NCBI RefSeq assembly: GCF_000355695.1
Contig: NC_020891.1
Span: forward strand, 1,488,001 to 1,552,000
DNA from: Clavibacter nebraskensis NCPPB 2581
Lineage (GTDB): Bacteria > Actinomycetota > Actinomycetes > Actinomycetales > Microbacteriaceae
Direction of reading: 5' to 3'
DNA: 64,000 nt
The stretch's first letter is position 1. The number at the start of each line of letters is the position of its first letter. The notes under the pieces are model-generated. The model saw only the letters and a program-made list of their open reading frames with translations, was not told the origin of the DNA and ran no database searches. This document shows, in pieces, positions 17,933-27,497 of this stretch. A program made the position numbers and the translations under genes.

Positions 17933-19879
17933 CTAGGCGGGCGCGGGCGTCGCGATCTCGCGGAAGGCCCGGCGCATCCGGTCGAGGCGGGCCGTGAGCT
18001 CCACGGGGACGCGTCCGCCGAAGCGCGCGAAGTGCGCGTCCACGGCGTCCAGCTCCTCGAGCCAGAGGGCGGGATCCAGCGCCAGCAGCTCGTCGAGCGC
18101 CCCGTCGGCGAGGTCGAGCCCCTCGACATCGATGTCCTCCGGCAGGGGCAGGCCGCCCACCGGGGTCGGCACGACGGGTACGCGGCCATCCACGCGCCGC
18201 ACGATCCACTCGAGCACGCGCGCGTTCTCGCCGAAGCCCGGCCAGAGGAAGGAGCCGTCCTCGCCCTTGCGGAACCAGTTGACCTGGAAGACGCGCGGGG
18301 CCCCGGCGCCGAGGCCGCGCCCGACCTCCAGCCAGTGCCGCCAGTGGTCGGCCATGTCGTAGCCGCAGAACGGCTGCATCGCGAACGGGTCGTGGCGGAG
18401 CTCGCCGACCCGGCCCTCGGCGGCGGCCGTCCGCTCCGACGCCATCGTCGCGCCGATGAAGACGCCGTGCTCCCAGTCGTCCGCCTCCGCGACGAGCGGG
18501 ACGTTCGTGGCGCGGCGCCCGCCGAACAGGATCGCGTCGACCACGACCCCGTCGGGGTGGTCCCAGTCGTCGGCGAGCGACGGGCACTGCTCCAGCCCCA
18601 CGGTGAAGCGCGCGTTCGGGTGCGCGGCGGGGGTGCCGGATCCGGGCGACCACGGCTGCCCCTGCCAGTCGACGAGGCCCGCGGGCGGCGTCGGCGTCAT
18701 GCCCTCCCACCACACGTCGCCGTCGGGGCGGAGGGCGACGTTCGTGTAGATCGCGTTGCCCCAGATCGTCGACATGGCGACGGGGTTCGTGGCCTCGCCC
18801 GTGCCGGGGGCGACGCCGAAGAGGCCGCGCTCGGGGTTCACGGCGCGGAGGCGGCCCTGCACGTCGGGGCGGAGCCAGGCGATGTCGTCGCCCAGCGTCT
18901 CGACCGTCCAGCCGGGGATCGTCGGCGTGAGCATCGCGAGGTTGGTCTTGCCGCACGCCGACGGGAACGCGGCCGCGACGTGGAAGCGGCGGCCCTCCGG
19001 GCTCGTGATCCGGATGAGGAGCATGTGCTCGGCGAGCCAGCCCTCGTCGCGCGCCATCACGGAGGCGATGCGGAGGGAGAAGCACTTCTTCCCGAGGAGC
19101 GCGTTGCCGCCGTAGCCCGAGCCGAACGAGATGATCTCGCGATCCTCGGGGAAGTGGCAGATGCGCTTGTCGCCGTTGTGCGGCCACGGCACGTCGGCGG
19201 TGCGGCGGCCCCGGTCGTCCACGAGCGGCGCGCCGAGGCCGTGCAGCGCGCGGACCCACGTCGTGTCGGGGCCGATGAGGCGGAGCGCGTCGTCGCCCAT
19301 GCGCGTCATGAGCGCCATGCTCGCGACGACGTAGGGGCTGTCGGTGATCTGCACGCCGAGCTGCGAGATCGCGCCGCCGAGCGGGCCCATGGAGAACGGG
19401 ACGACGTAGAGGGTGCGGCCGCGCATGGATCCGGCGAACAGGTCCCGGAGCTCGGCGCGCGTCTCGGCGGGGTCGCGCCAGTTGTTCGTGGGGCCGGCGT
19501 CGGCGGGATCCGCCGAGCAGATGAAGGTGCGGTCCTCGACCCGGGCCACGTCGGCCGGGTCGCTGCGCGCGAGGAAGCTGTGCGGACGCCACTCGGGGTT
19601 CAGCCGGATGAGCGTGCCGGCGTCGACCATCTCGCGCGTGAGGCGGTCGTACTCGGCGACGCTGCCCGTGCACCAGACGACCCGGTCGGGGAGCGTGAGC
19701 CGGGCGACGTCCGCGACCCACTCCGCGACGCGGGGGTCGCGGGAGTGCGCGGGGGCGGCCGCGCCGGGCGGGAGCGGGCGGGCGTCGGGAGCGGTGGTGC
19801 CGGTGTCGGTCTCGGTGCCGGGCCGGTCGCCGCGCGGGCGGTCGTCGGTGAGCGGGGGTGCGTCCTGGATGCTGGTCAT
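17933..19879 (-). CDS. pckG: Phosphoenolpyruvate carboxykinase (GTP)
   Basis: This 648-residue enzyme makes PEP from oxaloacetate at the start of gluconeogenesis. The kinase P-loop FPSACGKTN is at residues 305-313, and the GTP-type PEPCK segments [28 protein letters not shown] and FGGRR are present. The first 40 or so residues are a Pro/Asp/Thr-rich tail not needed for catalysis, so a slightly later start is possible. It diverges from an XRE/IrrE-type regulator with a 111-base shared intergenic region, which makes that regulator the obvious candidate controller. Confidence 0.96.
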   Translation of the reverse strand: MTSIQDAPPLTDDRPRGDRPGTETDTGTTAPDARPLPPGAAAPAHSRDPRVAEWVADVARLTLPDRVVWCTGSVAEYDRLTREMVDAGTLIRLNPEWRPHSFLARSDPADVARVEDRTFICSADPADAGPTNNWRDPAETRAELRDLFAGSMRGRTLYVVPFSMGPLGGAISQLGVQITDSPYVVASMALMTRMGDDALRLIGPDTTWVRALHGLGAPLVDDRGRRTADVPWPHNGDKRICHFPEDREIISFGSGYGGNALLGKKCFSLRIASVMARDEGWLAEHMLLIRITSPEGRRFHVAAAFPSACGKTNLAMLTPTIPGWTVETLGDDIAWLRPDVQGRLRAVNPERGLFGVAPGTGEATNPVAMSTIWGNAIYTNVALRPDGDVWWEGMTPTPPAGLVDWQGQPWSPGSGTPAAHPNARFTVGLEQCPSLADDWDHPDGVVVDAILFGGRRATNVPLVAEADDWEHGVFIGATMASERTAAAEGRVGELRHDPFAMQPFCGYDMADHWRHWLEVGRGLGAGAPRVFQVNWFRKGEDGSFLWPGFGENARVLEWIVRRVDGRVPVVPTPVGGLPLPEDIDVEGLDLADGALDELLALDPALWLEELDAVDAHFARFGGRVPVELTARLDRMRRAFREIATPAPA

Positions 19880-19954
19880 GTCGGTCCGTCCTCGTCGATC
19901 GGTCTGTTGTTCCAGCCTGCGACCCGTCAGGATGGGGTTCGGGGATCCGTCGAC

Positions 19955-19976
19955 GTGAAGAAAGGCGGATATTCAC
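19955..19976. promoter_or_regulatory. Candidate operator between pckG and the XRE regulator gene
   Basis: This is an AT-richer patch in a GC-rich gap, with GTGAA at 19955-19959 and TTCAC at 19972-19976 as inverted 5-bp arms spaced by 12 bases. A third GTGAA copy lies at 19983-19987, just before the regulator start. It could be an autoregulatory site. The evidence is only symmetry and position. Confidence 0.35.
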
Positions 19977-19990
19977 GGAGAGGTGAATGC

Positions 19991-21418
19991 ATGGACCAGC
20001 TCGTCATCGGTCGGCGCATCCGGCACGCGCGGAAGGCCGCCGGGCTCACGCTGCAGGCGCTGGGGGAGCGGGCGGGGATCCTGCCGAGCCAGCTGAGCAT
20101 GATTGAAAACGGCCGGCGCGAGACGCGGCTGTCGACGCTGGGGAGGATCGCGGGCGCGCTCGGCGTCGACGTCACGCACCTGCTCGCCGCCGACGCGCCG
20201 GACGCCCGCTCGGCCCTGGAGATCGAGCTCGACCGGGCGCAGCGCTCGTCGCTGTACGGCTCGCTCGGGCTGCCGGCCGTGCCGGCGAGCAGGGCGCTCC
20301 CGCAGGAGACGCTCGAGGCGCTCGTCGGGCTGCACCGCGAGCTCGCGCGACGCGAGCGCGAGTCGATCGCCACGCCCGAGGAGGCGCGGCGGGCGAACAC
20401 CGAGCAGCGGCTCATGATGCGCGAGCGCGACAACCACATCCCCGCCATCGAGGAGCTGGCCGAGCGGATGCTCGCCGACGTCGGCCACCGCAGCGGCGCC
20501 CTGTCGCACCGCAGCGTCAGCCGCATGGCCGAGGGCCTCGGGTTCGAGCTGATCTACGTGGACGACCTGCCGCGGTCCACGCGCTCGGTCACCGACCTCG
20601 GCGAGGGGCGGATCTACCTGCCGCCCGCCTCCATCCCCGGCGGCCACGGCCTCCGCTCGATGGCGCTGCAGGCGATGGCGCACCGGGTGCTCGGCCACGA
20701 GGAACCGGCGAGCTACGCCGACTTCCTGCGGCAGCGGCTGGAGATCAACTACTTCGCGGCCGCGTGCCTCATGCCGCTGACGCAGTCGGTGGAGTTCCTC
20801 GCGGAGGCCAAGGAGCGGCGCGACCTCGCGGTGGAGGACTTCCGCGACGCGTTCGGCGTGACGCACGAGGCCGCGGCTCTGCGACTCACGAACATCAGCA
20901 CGACGCACCTCGACCTCCGGGTGCACTTCCTGCGCGTGGGCGGCGACGGCGCGGTCTACAAGGCGTACGAGAACGACGGCCTGCCGCTGCCCGTGGACGT
21001 GACGGGCGCGGTCGAGGGCCAGCCGGTGTGCCGCGAGTGGGCGGCGCGCGGCGCCTTCGACCGCACGAACCGCACGACCGAGTTCCACCAGTACACGGAC
21101 ACGCCCGCAGGGACGTTCTGGTGCTCGACGCAGACGGGATCCACCGCCGAGGGCGAGTACTCCATCTCCTTCGGCGTGCCCTTCGCGCACGCCAAGTGGT
21201 TCCGCGGACGTGAGACGACCGCGCGGAGCCTGTCGCGGTGCCCGGACGAGTCGTGCTGCCGGCGCGCGGATCCCGAGGACGCCGGCCGGTGGCGCGACCG
21301 CGCGTGGCCGAGCGCCCGGCTGCACGCGCACATCCTCGCGCCGCTGCCGCGCGGGTCCTTTCCCGGGGTGGACGACCGCGAGCTGTACGCCTTCCTCGAC
21401 CGGCACGCCGGGGCGTGA
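19991..21418 (+). CDS. XRE-family transcriptional regulator with ImmA/IrrE-like domain (RamB-type)
   Basis: The protein has 475 residues. An N-terminal helix-turn-helix at about 7-62 reads HARKAAGLTLQALGERAGILPSQLSMIENG. A linker and an IrrE-like domain follow with HRVLGHE at 231-237, a degenerate metal motif in place of HExxH. The C-terminal part matches the short-chain fatty-acid-regulator domain, with PFAHAKWFRG and a Cys-rich SRCPDESCC segment. This architecture is that of RamB/PrpR-like regulators of acetate and propionate metabolism. Divergence from pckG supports control of gluconeogenesis. The name RamB is not asserted, because orthology cannot be tested here. Confidence 0.85.
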   Translation: MDQLVIGRRIRHARKAAGLTLQALGERAGILPSQLSMIENGRRETRLSTLGRIAGALGVDVTHLLAADAPDARSALEIELDRAQRSSLYGSLGLPAVPASRALPQETLEALVGLHRELARRERESIATPEEARRANTEQRLMMRERDNHIPAIEELAERMLADVGHRSGALSHRSVSRMAEGLGFELIYVDDLPRSTRSVTDLGEGRIYLPPASIPGGHGLRSMALQAMAHRVLGHEEPASYADFLRQRLEINYFAAACLMPLTQSVEFLAEAKERRDLAVEDFRDAFGVTHEAAALRLTNISTTHLDLRVHFLRVGGDGAVYKAYENDGLPLPVDVTGAVEGQPVCREWAARGAFDRTNRTTEFHQYTDTPAGTFWCSTQTGSTAEGEYSISFGVPFAHAKWFRGRETTARSLSRCPDESCCRRADPEDAGRWRDRAWPSARLHAHILAPLPRGSFPGVDDRELYAFLDRHAGA

Positions 21419-21436
21419 CGCGGGGCGACGGGCCGG

Positions 21437-23107
21437 CTAGCGCGGCGCGGCGTCCGGGTCCAGGCGGGGGACGGCGTCGAGGAGCGACCGGGTGACGGGG
21501 TGCGTCGGGCGCGTCAGCACGTCGTCGGCGGATCCGCGCTCCACCACGCGGCCGTCGCTCACCACCAGCACCTCGTCGCTCATGTGGGCGACGACGCCGA
21601 GGTCGTGCGAGATGAGGAGGAGGCCGAGGCCCAGCCGGCGCTGCAGCTCGTCGAGGAGGTCGAGCACCTGGGCCTGCACGGCGATGTCGAGCGCGGAGAC
21701 GGGCTCGTCGCAGATCAGGACGTCGGGTCGGGCCGCGATGGCGCGCGCGATGGCGACGCGCTGCCGCTGGCCGCCCGACAGCCGGGCGGGACGGCGGCGG
21801 AGGAGCGCGGGATCGAGGCCCACCTGCGCGAGGAGCGTCGCGGGGGAGTCGAACGCGTCGGCGCCGCGGAGGCCGGCGACCGCGAGGGCGTCCTGGAGGA
21901 TCCGGTCGATGGTCCATCGCGGGTCGAAGGACGCGAGCGGGTCCTGGTAGACGGCGCCGACGCGTGCGCGTCGGCTGCGGCGGTCGCGCTCCGGGATGCC
22001 GCTCCACGGCGCCTCGTCGAGCGTGACGCCGCCCGCGTCCGGCTCCTCGAGGGCGAGCAGGAGGCGGGCGACCGTGGTCTTGCCGGAACCGGATCCGCCG
22101 ACGAGGCCGAGCGTGCGGCCGCGGCGCACCTCGAGGGAGACGTCGTCGACCGCCGTGCGGGCGGAGCCGGCCGGGCCCCGGTAGGAGCGCGTCAGCGAGG
22201 TGGCGCGCAGGACGACGCGGTCGTCCGGGTGCGGTGCGGCGGTCGTCGCAGGCGACGCGGCGGCCGCGTCGATCCGGCCCTCCGACAGCGCCACGCCGCG
22301 CGGGACGCCCGTCGGCACGGCGGCGACGAGCGCGCGCGTCCGTCGGTGCGCCGGGGCGCGGAGGACGTCGGCGGTCGGGCCCTCCTCGACGACGCGGCCG
22401 TCGTGCATCACGGCGACGCGGTCGGCGAGGCGCGCGACGACCGCCAGGTCGTGGCTGACGAGCAGGGTCGCCCCGCCGCGCGTGCGCAGGTCGGCGAGCA
22501 GGTCGATGATGCGCGCCTGCACGGTGGCGTCGAGCGCGGTCGTGGGCTCGTCGGCCACGAGGAGCGGCGGATCCAGCGCGAGGGCCGCCGCGAGCAGCGC
22601 CCGCTGCCGCAGCCCGCCCGAGAGCTCGCCCGAGCGCTGGTGCACGCGCGTCGCGGGATCCGGCATGCCCACGCTCTCGAGCAGTTCGAGGACGCGCGCC
22701 CGACGGGCGCGTGTGTCCCGCATCCCGTGGATCCGGAGGGCGTCGCCGATCTCGCGCCCGATGGGGCGCAGCGGGTCGAGCGAGGAGAGCGCGTCCTGCA
22801 ACACGAGCCCGACCCCGGATCCGCGCACGCGCCGCCACGCGCGGGGACCCGCGTCGCGCAGGTCCCGGCCGCCCACCTCCAGCACGTCGGCGCGCACGTC
22901 GGCGCCCGCGCCCGCGAGCCCGAGGAGGCTCCGGGCGGTCACGCTCTTGCCGGAGCCGGACGTGCCGACCAGCGCGAGGCACTCCCCGGGCGCGATCCGC
23001 AGGGAGACGCCGTGCACGACGGGGACGCCGTCGAAGGAGACCCGGAGGTCCTCGACGCGCAGGGCGGGCGGCGTCGCGAGCGCGGCCCGGCCGGATCCGG
23101 CGCTCAC
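21437..23107 (-). CDS. ABC transporter ATPase, two fused nucleotide-binding domains (Dpp/Opp/Nik type)
   Basis: This 556-residue cytoplasmic protein is a tandem fusion equivalent to DppD plus DppF. The first domain has Walker A GTSGSGKS, signature LSGGLRQR and Walker B LLVADEPT. The second has GGSGSGKT, LSGGQRQR and LICDEPVS. It powers uptake of peptides, nickel or similar ligands through the two permeases encoded just upstream. The GTG start overlaps the permease stop (GTGA), which argues for translational coupling across this four-gene operon. It converges on the XRE regulator gene with only 18 bases between stops. Confidence 0.93.
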   Translation of the reverse strand: MSAGSGRAALATPPALRVEDLRVSFDGVPVVHGVSLRIAPGECLALVGTSGSGKSVTARSLLGLAGAGADVRADVLEVGGRDLRDAGPRAWRRVRGSGVGLVLQDALSSLDPLRPIGREIGDALRIHGMRDTRARRARVLELLESVGMPDPATRVHQRSGELSGGLRQRALLAAALALDPPLLVADEPTTALDATVQARIIDLLADLRTRGGATLLVSHDLAVVARLADRVAVMHDGRVVEEGPTADVLRAPAHRRTRALVAAVPTGVPRGVALSEGRIDAAAASPATTAAPHPDDRVVLRATSLTRSYRGPAGSARTAVDDVSLEVRRGRTLGLVGGSGSGKTTVARLLLALEEPDAGGVTLDEAPWSGIPERDRRSRRARVGAVYQDPLASFDPRWTIDRILQDALAVAGLRGADAFDSPATLLAQVGLDPALLRRRPARLSGGQRQRVAIARAIAARPDVLICDEPVSALDIAVQAQVLDLLDELQRRLGLGLLLISHDLGVVAHMSDEVLVVSDGRVVERGSADDVLTRPTHPVTRSLLDAVPRLDPDAAPR

Positions 23108-23964
23108 GACGCGCGCACCCGTCGCTCGAGCGCGCGGCCGAGCACGGTCGACGCGGTGGCGGTGAGGACGATCATGAGGCCCGGCACCACGGTCAGCCAG
23201 GGCGCCGAGCCGATGTACGTGCGGCCGGCCGCGAGCATGGCGCCCCACTCGGGATCCGGCGGCACGGTGCCGAGCCCGAGGTAGCTGAGCGAGGACGCCC
23301 ACACGATCGCCTGCCCGACGCCGAGCGTGCCGAGCACGAAGAGCGGAGCGGCCGTGTTCGGCAGGATGTGCCGCGCGAGCACCACGAGCGGCGGACGCCC
23401 GAGCACGGTCGCCGCCTCCACGTACGCGGACCGCCGCACCAACATGACCCGGCCGCGGATGATGCGCGCGTAGCCGGGCGCCGCCGAGATCCCGACGGCG
23501 AGGGTGGCGCTGCCGATGCCGGGACCGAGGATCACGATGAGGAAGAGCGCGAGGAGGAGACCCGGGAACGCGAAGACCACCTCGATCACGCGGTTCACCG
23601 CGAAGTCGGCGATGCGGCCGAGCAGGGCGGCGGCGAGGCCGAGGACCGCGCCGAGGCCGAGGCCGATGGCCGTGGCGCTCACGCCGATGACGAGGCTGGG
23701 GCCGGCGCCGTGCACGACGCGCGTGAGCACGTCGCGGCCGGACTCGTCGGTGCCGAGGAGGTGGCCAACGCCGGGCGCGCGGAACGCCTCCGCGGGCGCG
23801 ATGGCGAGCGGGTCGCCGGGCGCGACGAGGCCGGGGGCGAGGGCGGAGACGAGGAGCAGGACGACGACGACGGCCGCGCCCGCGGTCCCGGCGACGGCCA
23901 GGATCCGGACCGGGGGGCGCGACGGCGCGGCGGCGAGGAGCGTCTCGGCGCGGGGGTCGCTCAT
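23104..23964 (-). CDS. ABC transporter permease, DppC/OppC type
   Basis: This 286-residue inner-membrane subunit has an N-terminal membrane helix after residue 20 and the DppC-typical GTDESGRDVLTRVVHGA segment. Five further helices include the coupling EAA-like loop EAATVLGRPPLVVLARHILPN. It pairs with the preceding DppB-type permease. ATG and the upstream gene's TGA overlap (ATGA). Confidence 0.93.
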   Translation of the reverse strand: MSDPRAETLLAAAPSRPPVRILAVAGTAGAAVVVVLLLVSALAPGLVAPGDPLAIAPAEAFRAPGVGHLLGTDESGRDVLTRVVHGAGPSLVIGVSATAIGLGLGAVLGLAAALLGRIADFAVNRVIEVVFAFPGLLLALFLIVILGPGIGSATLAVGISAAPGYARIIRGRVMLVRRSAYVEAATVLGRPPLVVLARHILPNTAAPLFVLGTLGVGQAIVWASSLSYLGLGTVPPDPEWGAMLAAGRTYIGSAPWLTVVPGLMIVLTATASTVLGRALERRVRAS

Positions 23965-25031
23965 CGCGCGGGCGCCGGCGCATCGGCCGCTGCTGCGGGG
24001 TCGATCACGGGCGCGGTGCCCGCGGGCGCCGGAGCCGCCGTGGGAACGGGCCCCGTCCGCGCGTCGACGAGCCGCGGGTCCACGATCCGCGCCAGCAGGT
24101 CGGTCACGGCCGTCAGCACGATGTAGATCACGGCGACCACGAGCACCACGCCGACGATGACGGGGACGTCCCGGCTCGTCACGGCCGCGAGCGCGGTGCG
24201 ACCGAGGCCGGGCCGGGCGAATATCTGCTCGACGACCACGGCTCCCGAGATGAGGAAGCCGAACGCCCAGCCGGAGAGCGCGATCCCGGGCGCCGCCGCG
24301 TGCCGCAGCGCGTGCCGCAGCCGCACGCCCGCCTCCGACTCGCCGCGGGCCCGGGCCGCCAGCGCGAACGGGGAGTCGAGCGCGTCGAGCAGCGCCTCGC
24401 GCATGATCTGCCCGAGGAACCCGGCGAGCGGGATCGCGAGCGTGAGCACGGGCAGCACGAGGCCCGCGGGGGATGACCCGCTCACGGCCGGCAGCCAGCC
24501 GAGCCCGGTGGAGAAGACGAGGATCAGCACGACGCCGATCCAGAAGTGCGGCAGCGACGCCGCCACGATCTCGACGCCCGCGCCCACCGCGCCGGCGACG
24601 CGTCCCGCGCCGGTGGAGACGAGCGCGAGGCCGAGCGCGAGGATCCACGCCACGGCGAGCGCGAGCACCGCCAGCAGCAGCGTGCCCGGCAGCTGCCGCG
24701 CGAGCACCGCCACGACGTCCTCGCGCAGCGCGTACGACCGGCCGAGGTCGCCCTGCGCGAGCCGGCCCAGCTGCGCGAGGTACTGCACGAGGAGCGGCTG
24801 GTCGAGCCCGTACTCGGCGCGCACCGCCGCGACCGCCTCGGGCGGCGCCTGCGAGCCGGGCCCGCCGAGGATCGCCTGCGCCGGGTCGCCGGGGATCAGC
24901 CGCACCGCGAGGAACGTGACGGTCGCGACCGCCCAGAGCACGAGGACCGCGCCGCCGATCCGGGCTCCGACGGCCCGCAGGAGCGCGGGTCGTCGGGAGC
25001 CGGTCGCGCGGACGGCGCGGCCGCGCGTCAC
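23961..25031 (-). CDS. ABC transporter permease, DppB/OppB type
   Basis: This 356-residue membrane protein has six predicted helices, the DppB hallmark RLIPGDPAQAILG after the first helix, and the sequence ARARGESEAGVRLRHALRHA as the cytoplasmic coupling loop. The C-terminus carries an unusual Ala/Pro-rich tail of about 30 residues beyond the usual end. It starts at GTG 25031, overlapping the binding-protein stop codon by four bases (GTGA). Confidence 0.92.
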   Translation of the reverse strand: MTRGRAVRATGSRRPALLRAVGARIGGAVLVLWAVATVTFLAVRLIPGDPAQAILGGPGSQAPPEAVAAVRAEYGLDQPLLVQYLAQLGRLAQGDLGRSYALREDVVAVLARQLPGTLLLAVLALAVAWILALGLALVSTGAGRVAGAVGAGVEIVAASLPHFWIGVVLILVFSTGLGWLPAVSGSSPAGLVLPVLTLAIPLAGFLGQIMREALLDALDSPFALAARARGESEAGVRLRHALRHAAAPGIALSGWAFGFLISGAVVVEQIFARPGLGRTALAAVTSRDVPVIVGVVLVVAVIYIVLTAVTDLLARIVDPRLVDARTGPVPTAAPAPAGTAPVIDPAAAADAPAPAR

Positions 25032-26674
25032 CGGGCGAGCCAGGTGTCGTACAACGTCGGCGTGGAGACGGACGGCAGGGCGCGCAGGCCCTGGACGGCG
25101 GTGCCGTGCAGGAAGTGGTTCTGCTGGTCGTAGAGCGGCAGGATCCAGTACCCGGCCATCACGCGCCGCTGCACGTCGGCGTAGAGCGCGTTCCGCCGGT
25201 CGAGGTCGGTCGTGGCGCGCGCCTCGGCGAGCGCCTGGTCGATCTCCGGCACCGACACCTTGGCGTGGTTGGCGAAGTAGCCGCTCGGCGCGGGCGTGAT
25301 GCCGGAGGTGTCGTAGAGGATCCGCAGCACGTCGGGACCGGCCTTCGTGTACGGCGCGCTCACGAGCTCGTACGCGTCGTCGCCGAGCGCCGCGTACCAG
25401 GAGGCGAGGTCCATGGGCTCGAGCTGCACGTCGAAGCCGACCTGCTTGGTGGTGGCCTGGATCTGCTCGAACAGCGACTGCTCGGCCGGGATCGACTGGT
25501 TGGTGCTCACGGGGAAGCGCAGCGTGAGGCGCTGGCCGTCCTTGGTGCGGATCCCGTCGGCGTCCTTCGCGGACCAGCCCGCCTCGTCGAGGAGCTGGGC
25601 CGCGCGGTCGGCGTCGATGCCGAAGAGGTCCGGGTCGGAGACGGCGGCCGGCTCCGTGCTCGCGAGTGGCGAGTACGAGCGCTCGGCGGTGCCCTGGAAG
25701 AGCGCGGTGATCCCCGCGTCGACGTCGGCCGAGCGGATGAACGCCTCGCGCACGCGCTCGTCGTCGAAGGGCGCCTGGCCCGAGTTCAGCTCGATGCGGT
25801 TCGCGGCGCCGGGCCGCGGCGCGTCGAGCTCGCCGAGCGCGCCGCCCGCCGTGGCGGAGGCGATCGCGTCCGGCTGCGCGTTGTCGATCACATCGACCTC
25901 GCCGCTCTGCAACGCCGCGTAGCGGGAGGCCGCGTCCGGCAGGAAGCGCCAGTCGATGCGCTCGAGGTACGCGGGGCCGCTGTGCGCGGCGTCGGCGGGC
26001 GGCGACGCGTAGGCGTCGTTGCGCACGAGCGAGATCGACTGCTGGCGGTCCCAGCGCTCCACGCGGAAGGGACCGGTGCCGATGGGCTGCGCGCAGTTCG
26101 CGTCGGTGCCGCGGGCGATCCCGGCGGGCGACTCCATGGCGAGCCACGGCTGCGAGAGCGACTCCAGCAGCGCGCTGTCGGGGGTCGAGAGGGTGAGCCG
26201 CACGGTGGACGCGTCGACCGCGGTCGCGTCCGTGATCGCCTGCAGCGCGAGGTAGCCGGTGGAGGAGAGCGTCGCGGGGTCCTGCACGTGGCGGATGTTC
26301 GCGACCACCGCGTCCGCGTCGAACGGCGTTCCGTCGGTGAACGTCACGCCCTGGCGCAGCTTCAGCTCGAGCCCCAGCCCGTCGTCGCTCCAGGTCCAGC
26401 TGTCGGCGAGCCACGGCGTGATCCCGCCCTTCCCGTCGAGCGACACGAGCGGCTCGAGGAACTGGGAGGAGACGAGCGCCTGCGGGTAGTTGCCGCCGAC
26501 GTGGGGGTCGAGGCACTCGGGCTCGGCGTCGCCCGACGCGTAGACGAGCGTTCCGCCGGAGACGGGCGTGGCCGACGCCTCCGGGGTGGCCGAGGTGCAG
26601 CCGGTGAGGAGGAGGGTGGTCGCGGCGAGGGCGCCGAGGCCCGCGAGGGCGCGGGTGCGCGAGGTGGGGATCAT
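25028..26674 (-). CDS. ABC transporter substrate-binding lipoprotein, SBP family 5
   Basis: This 548-residue extracytoplasmic lipoprotein captures the ligand for the importer. The lipobox LLTGC places the lipid-modified Cys at residue 26. Family-5 features include LVYASGDAEPECLDPH, a TPWLADSWTWSDDG segment, FTDGTPFDADAVV and GTGPFRVERW. Substrate could be peptides, nickel chelates or similar and cannot be chosen from sequence. First gene of the operon, it is divergent from a TetR gene, and the 104-base gap holds a good operator candidate. Confidence 0.93.
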   Translation of the reverse strand: MIPTSRTRALAGLGALAATTLLLTGCTSATPEASATPVSGGTLVYASGDAEPECLDPHVGGNYPQALVSSQFLEPLVSLDGKGGITPWLADSWTWSDDGLGLELKLRQGVTFTDGTPFDADAVVANIRHVQDPATLSSTGYLALQAITDATAVDASTVRLTLSTPDSALLESLSQPWLAMESPAGIARGTDANCAQPIGTGPFRVERWDRQQSISLVRNDAYASPPADAAHSGPAYLERIDWRFLPDAASRYAALQSGEVDVIDNAQPDAIASATAGGALGELDAPRPGAANRIELNSGQAPFDDERVREAFIRSADVDAGITALFQGTAERSYSPLASTEPAAVSDPDLFGIDADRAAQLLDEAGWSAKDADGIRTKDGQRLTLRFPVSTNQSIPAEQSLFEQIQATTKQVGFDVQLEPMDLASWYAALGDDAYELVSAPYTKAGPDVLRILYDTSGITPAPSGYFANHAKVSVPEIDQALAEARATTDLDRRNALYADVQRRVMAGYWILPLYDQQNHFLHGTAVQGLRALPSVSTPTLYDTWLAR

Positions 26675-26726
26675 GGGGGCTTCCGTTGTGCGCGCCGCTC
26701 GGGGCGCTGGTGCGGGTGTTTCTGTA

Positions 26727-26746
26727 CCGCGTCCAACAATACGCGG
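26727..26746. promoter_or_regulatory. Candidate TetR operator
   Basis: CCGCGT (26727-26732) and ACGCGG (26741-26746) form perfect inverted arms around the 8-base AT-rich spacer CCAACAAT, a 20-bp dyad of TetR-operator size. It lies 21 bases upstream of the TetR -10 hexamer and about 52 bases from the binding-protein start, so one site could control both genes. Confidence 0.55.
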
Positions 26747-26778
26747 GTGACGGCGCCCCGGTGCGCCAGGATGGGCGC

Positions 26779-27384
26779 ATGACCTCCGCCCGTCCCGCCG
26801 GCCGCCCGCGCCGATCGTCGCGCGCGACGCTCGAGGAGGCGGCCGCGGAGCTCTTCCTCGAGAACACCTACGCCGCGACGACCGTCGAGCAGATCGCCCA
26901 GCGCGCCGGGGTCAGCCGGGCCACGTTCTTCAACTACTTCGGCTCCAAGGCCGACCTCCTGTGGGCGGGGCTCGACGACACCCTGCGCGCGTGCGGCGAG
27001 GCGCTCGCATCGGTGGATCCCGCCGTCCCCGTCGTCGACGGCGTGGTCGACGCGCTCATCGGCGCCGCCCGCTCCCGCGGCGAGGGCTGGCTGCCGCTCG
27101 CCCTCACGCAGCACGAGGTGATGGGCCTCGGCGCCGATGTCGCGGGGGAGGGCGTGGCGCGGGCGGCGCCGCTCGTGGATCCCGTCGCCCAGGCCCTCGC
27201 GCGCGGCACCGGTCGTCGCGCGTCGTCGGGGCAGGTGCGCGTGGCGGCGTCGATCGTCGCCGCGGCCACGGCGGCGGCCGTCGTGGCGTGGGCGTCGGAC
27301 GGCGTGGGTCGGGGACCGCTGGAGGACGTGGTCCGCCGGGCGCTGGATCCGCTCCGTACGGCCCTCGCCGCCTCCCTCGCCTGA
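26779..27384 (+). CDS. TetR/AcrR family transcriptional regulator
   Basis: The protein has 201 residues. The N-terminal helix-turn-helix spans about residues 14-60, with TTVEQIAQRAGVSRATFFNYFGSK as a textbook TetR signature. The C-terminal ligand domain is Ala-rich and unassigned. CAGGAT at 26767-26772 ends 6 bases before the ATG and no Shine-Dalgarno is present, so the mRNA is probably leaderless; a longer upstream frame is therefore rejected. It is divergent from the ABC importer operon and likely represses it and itself through the dyad at 26727. Confidence 0.92.
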   Translation: MTSARPAGRPRRSSRATLEEAAAELFLENTYAATTVEQIAQRAGVSRATFFNYFGSKADLLWAGLDDTLRACGEALASVDPAVPVVDGVVDALIGAARSRGEGWLPLALTQHEVMGLGADVAGEGVARAAPLVDPVAQALARGTGRRASSGQVRVAASIVAAATAAAVVAWASDGVGRGPLEDVVRRALDPLRTALAASLA

Positions 27385-27497
27385 GCGCGGCGCGACGCTC
27401 GCGCCTGGGAGCGCATCCGACGGGCGGGGTGTCCGCCCGCCCTACCGTGGCCGTGCGGCGCGCCCGCGTCCGCATTCCTCCGACGCGAAGAGACGAC

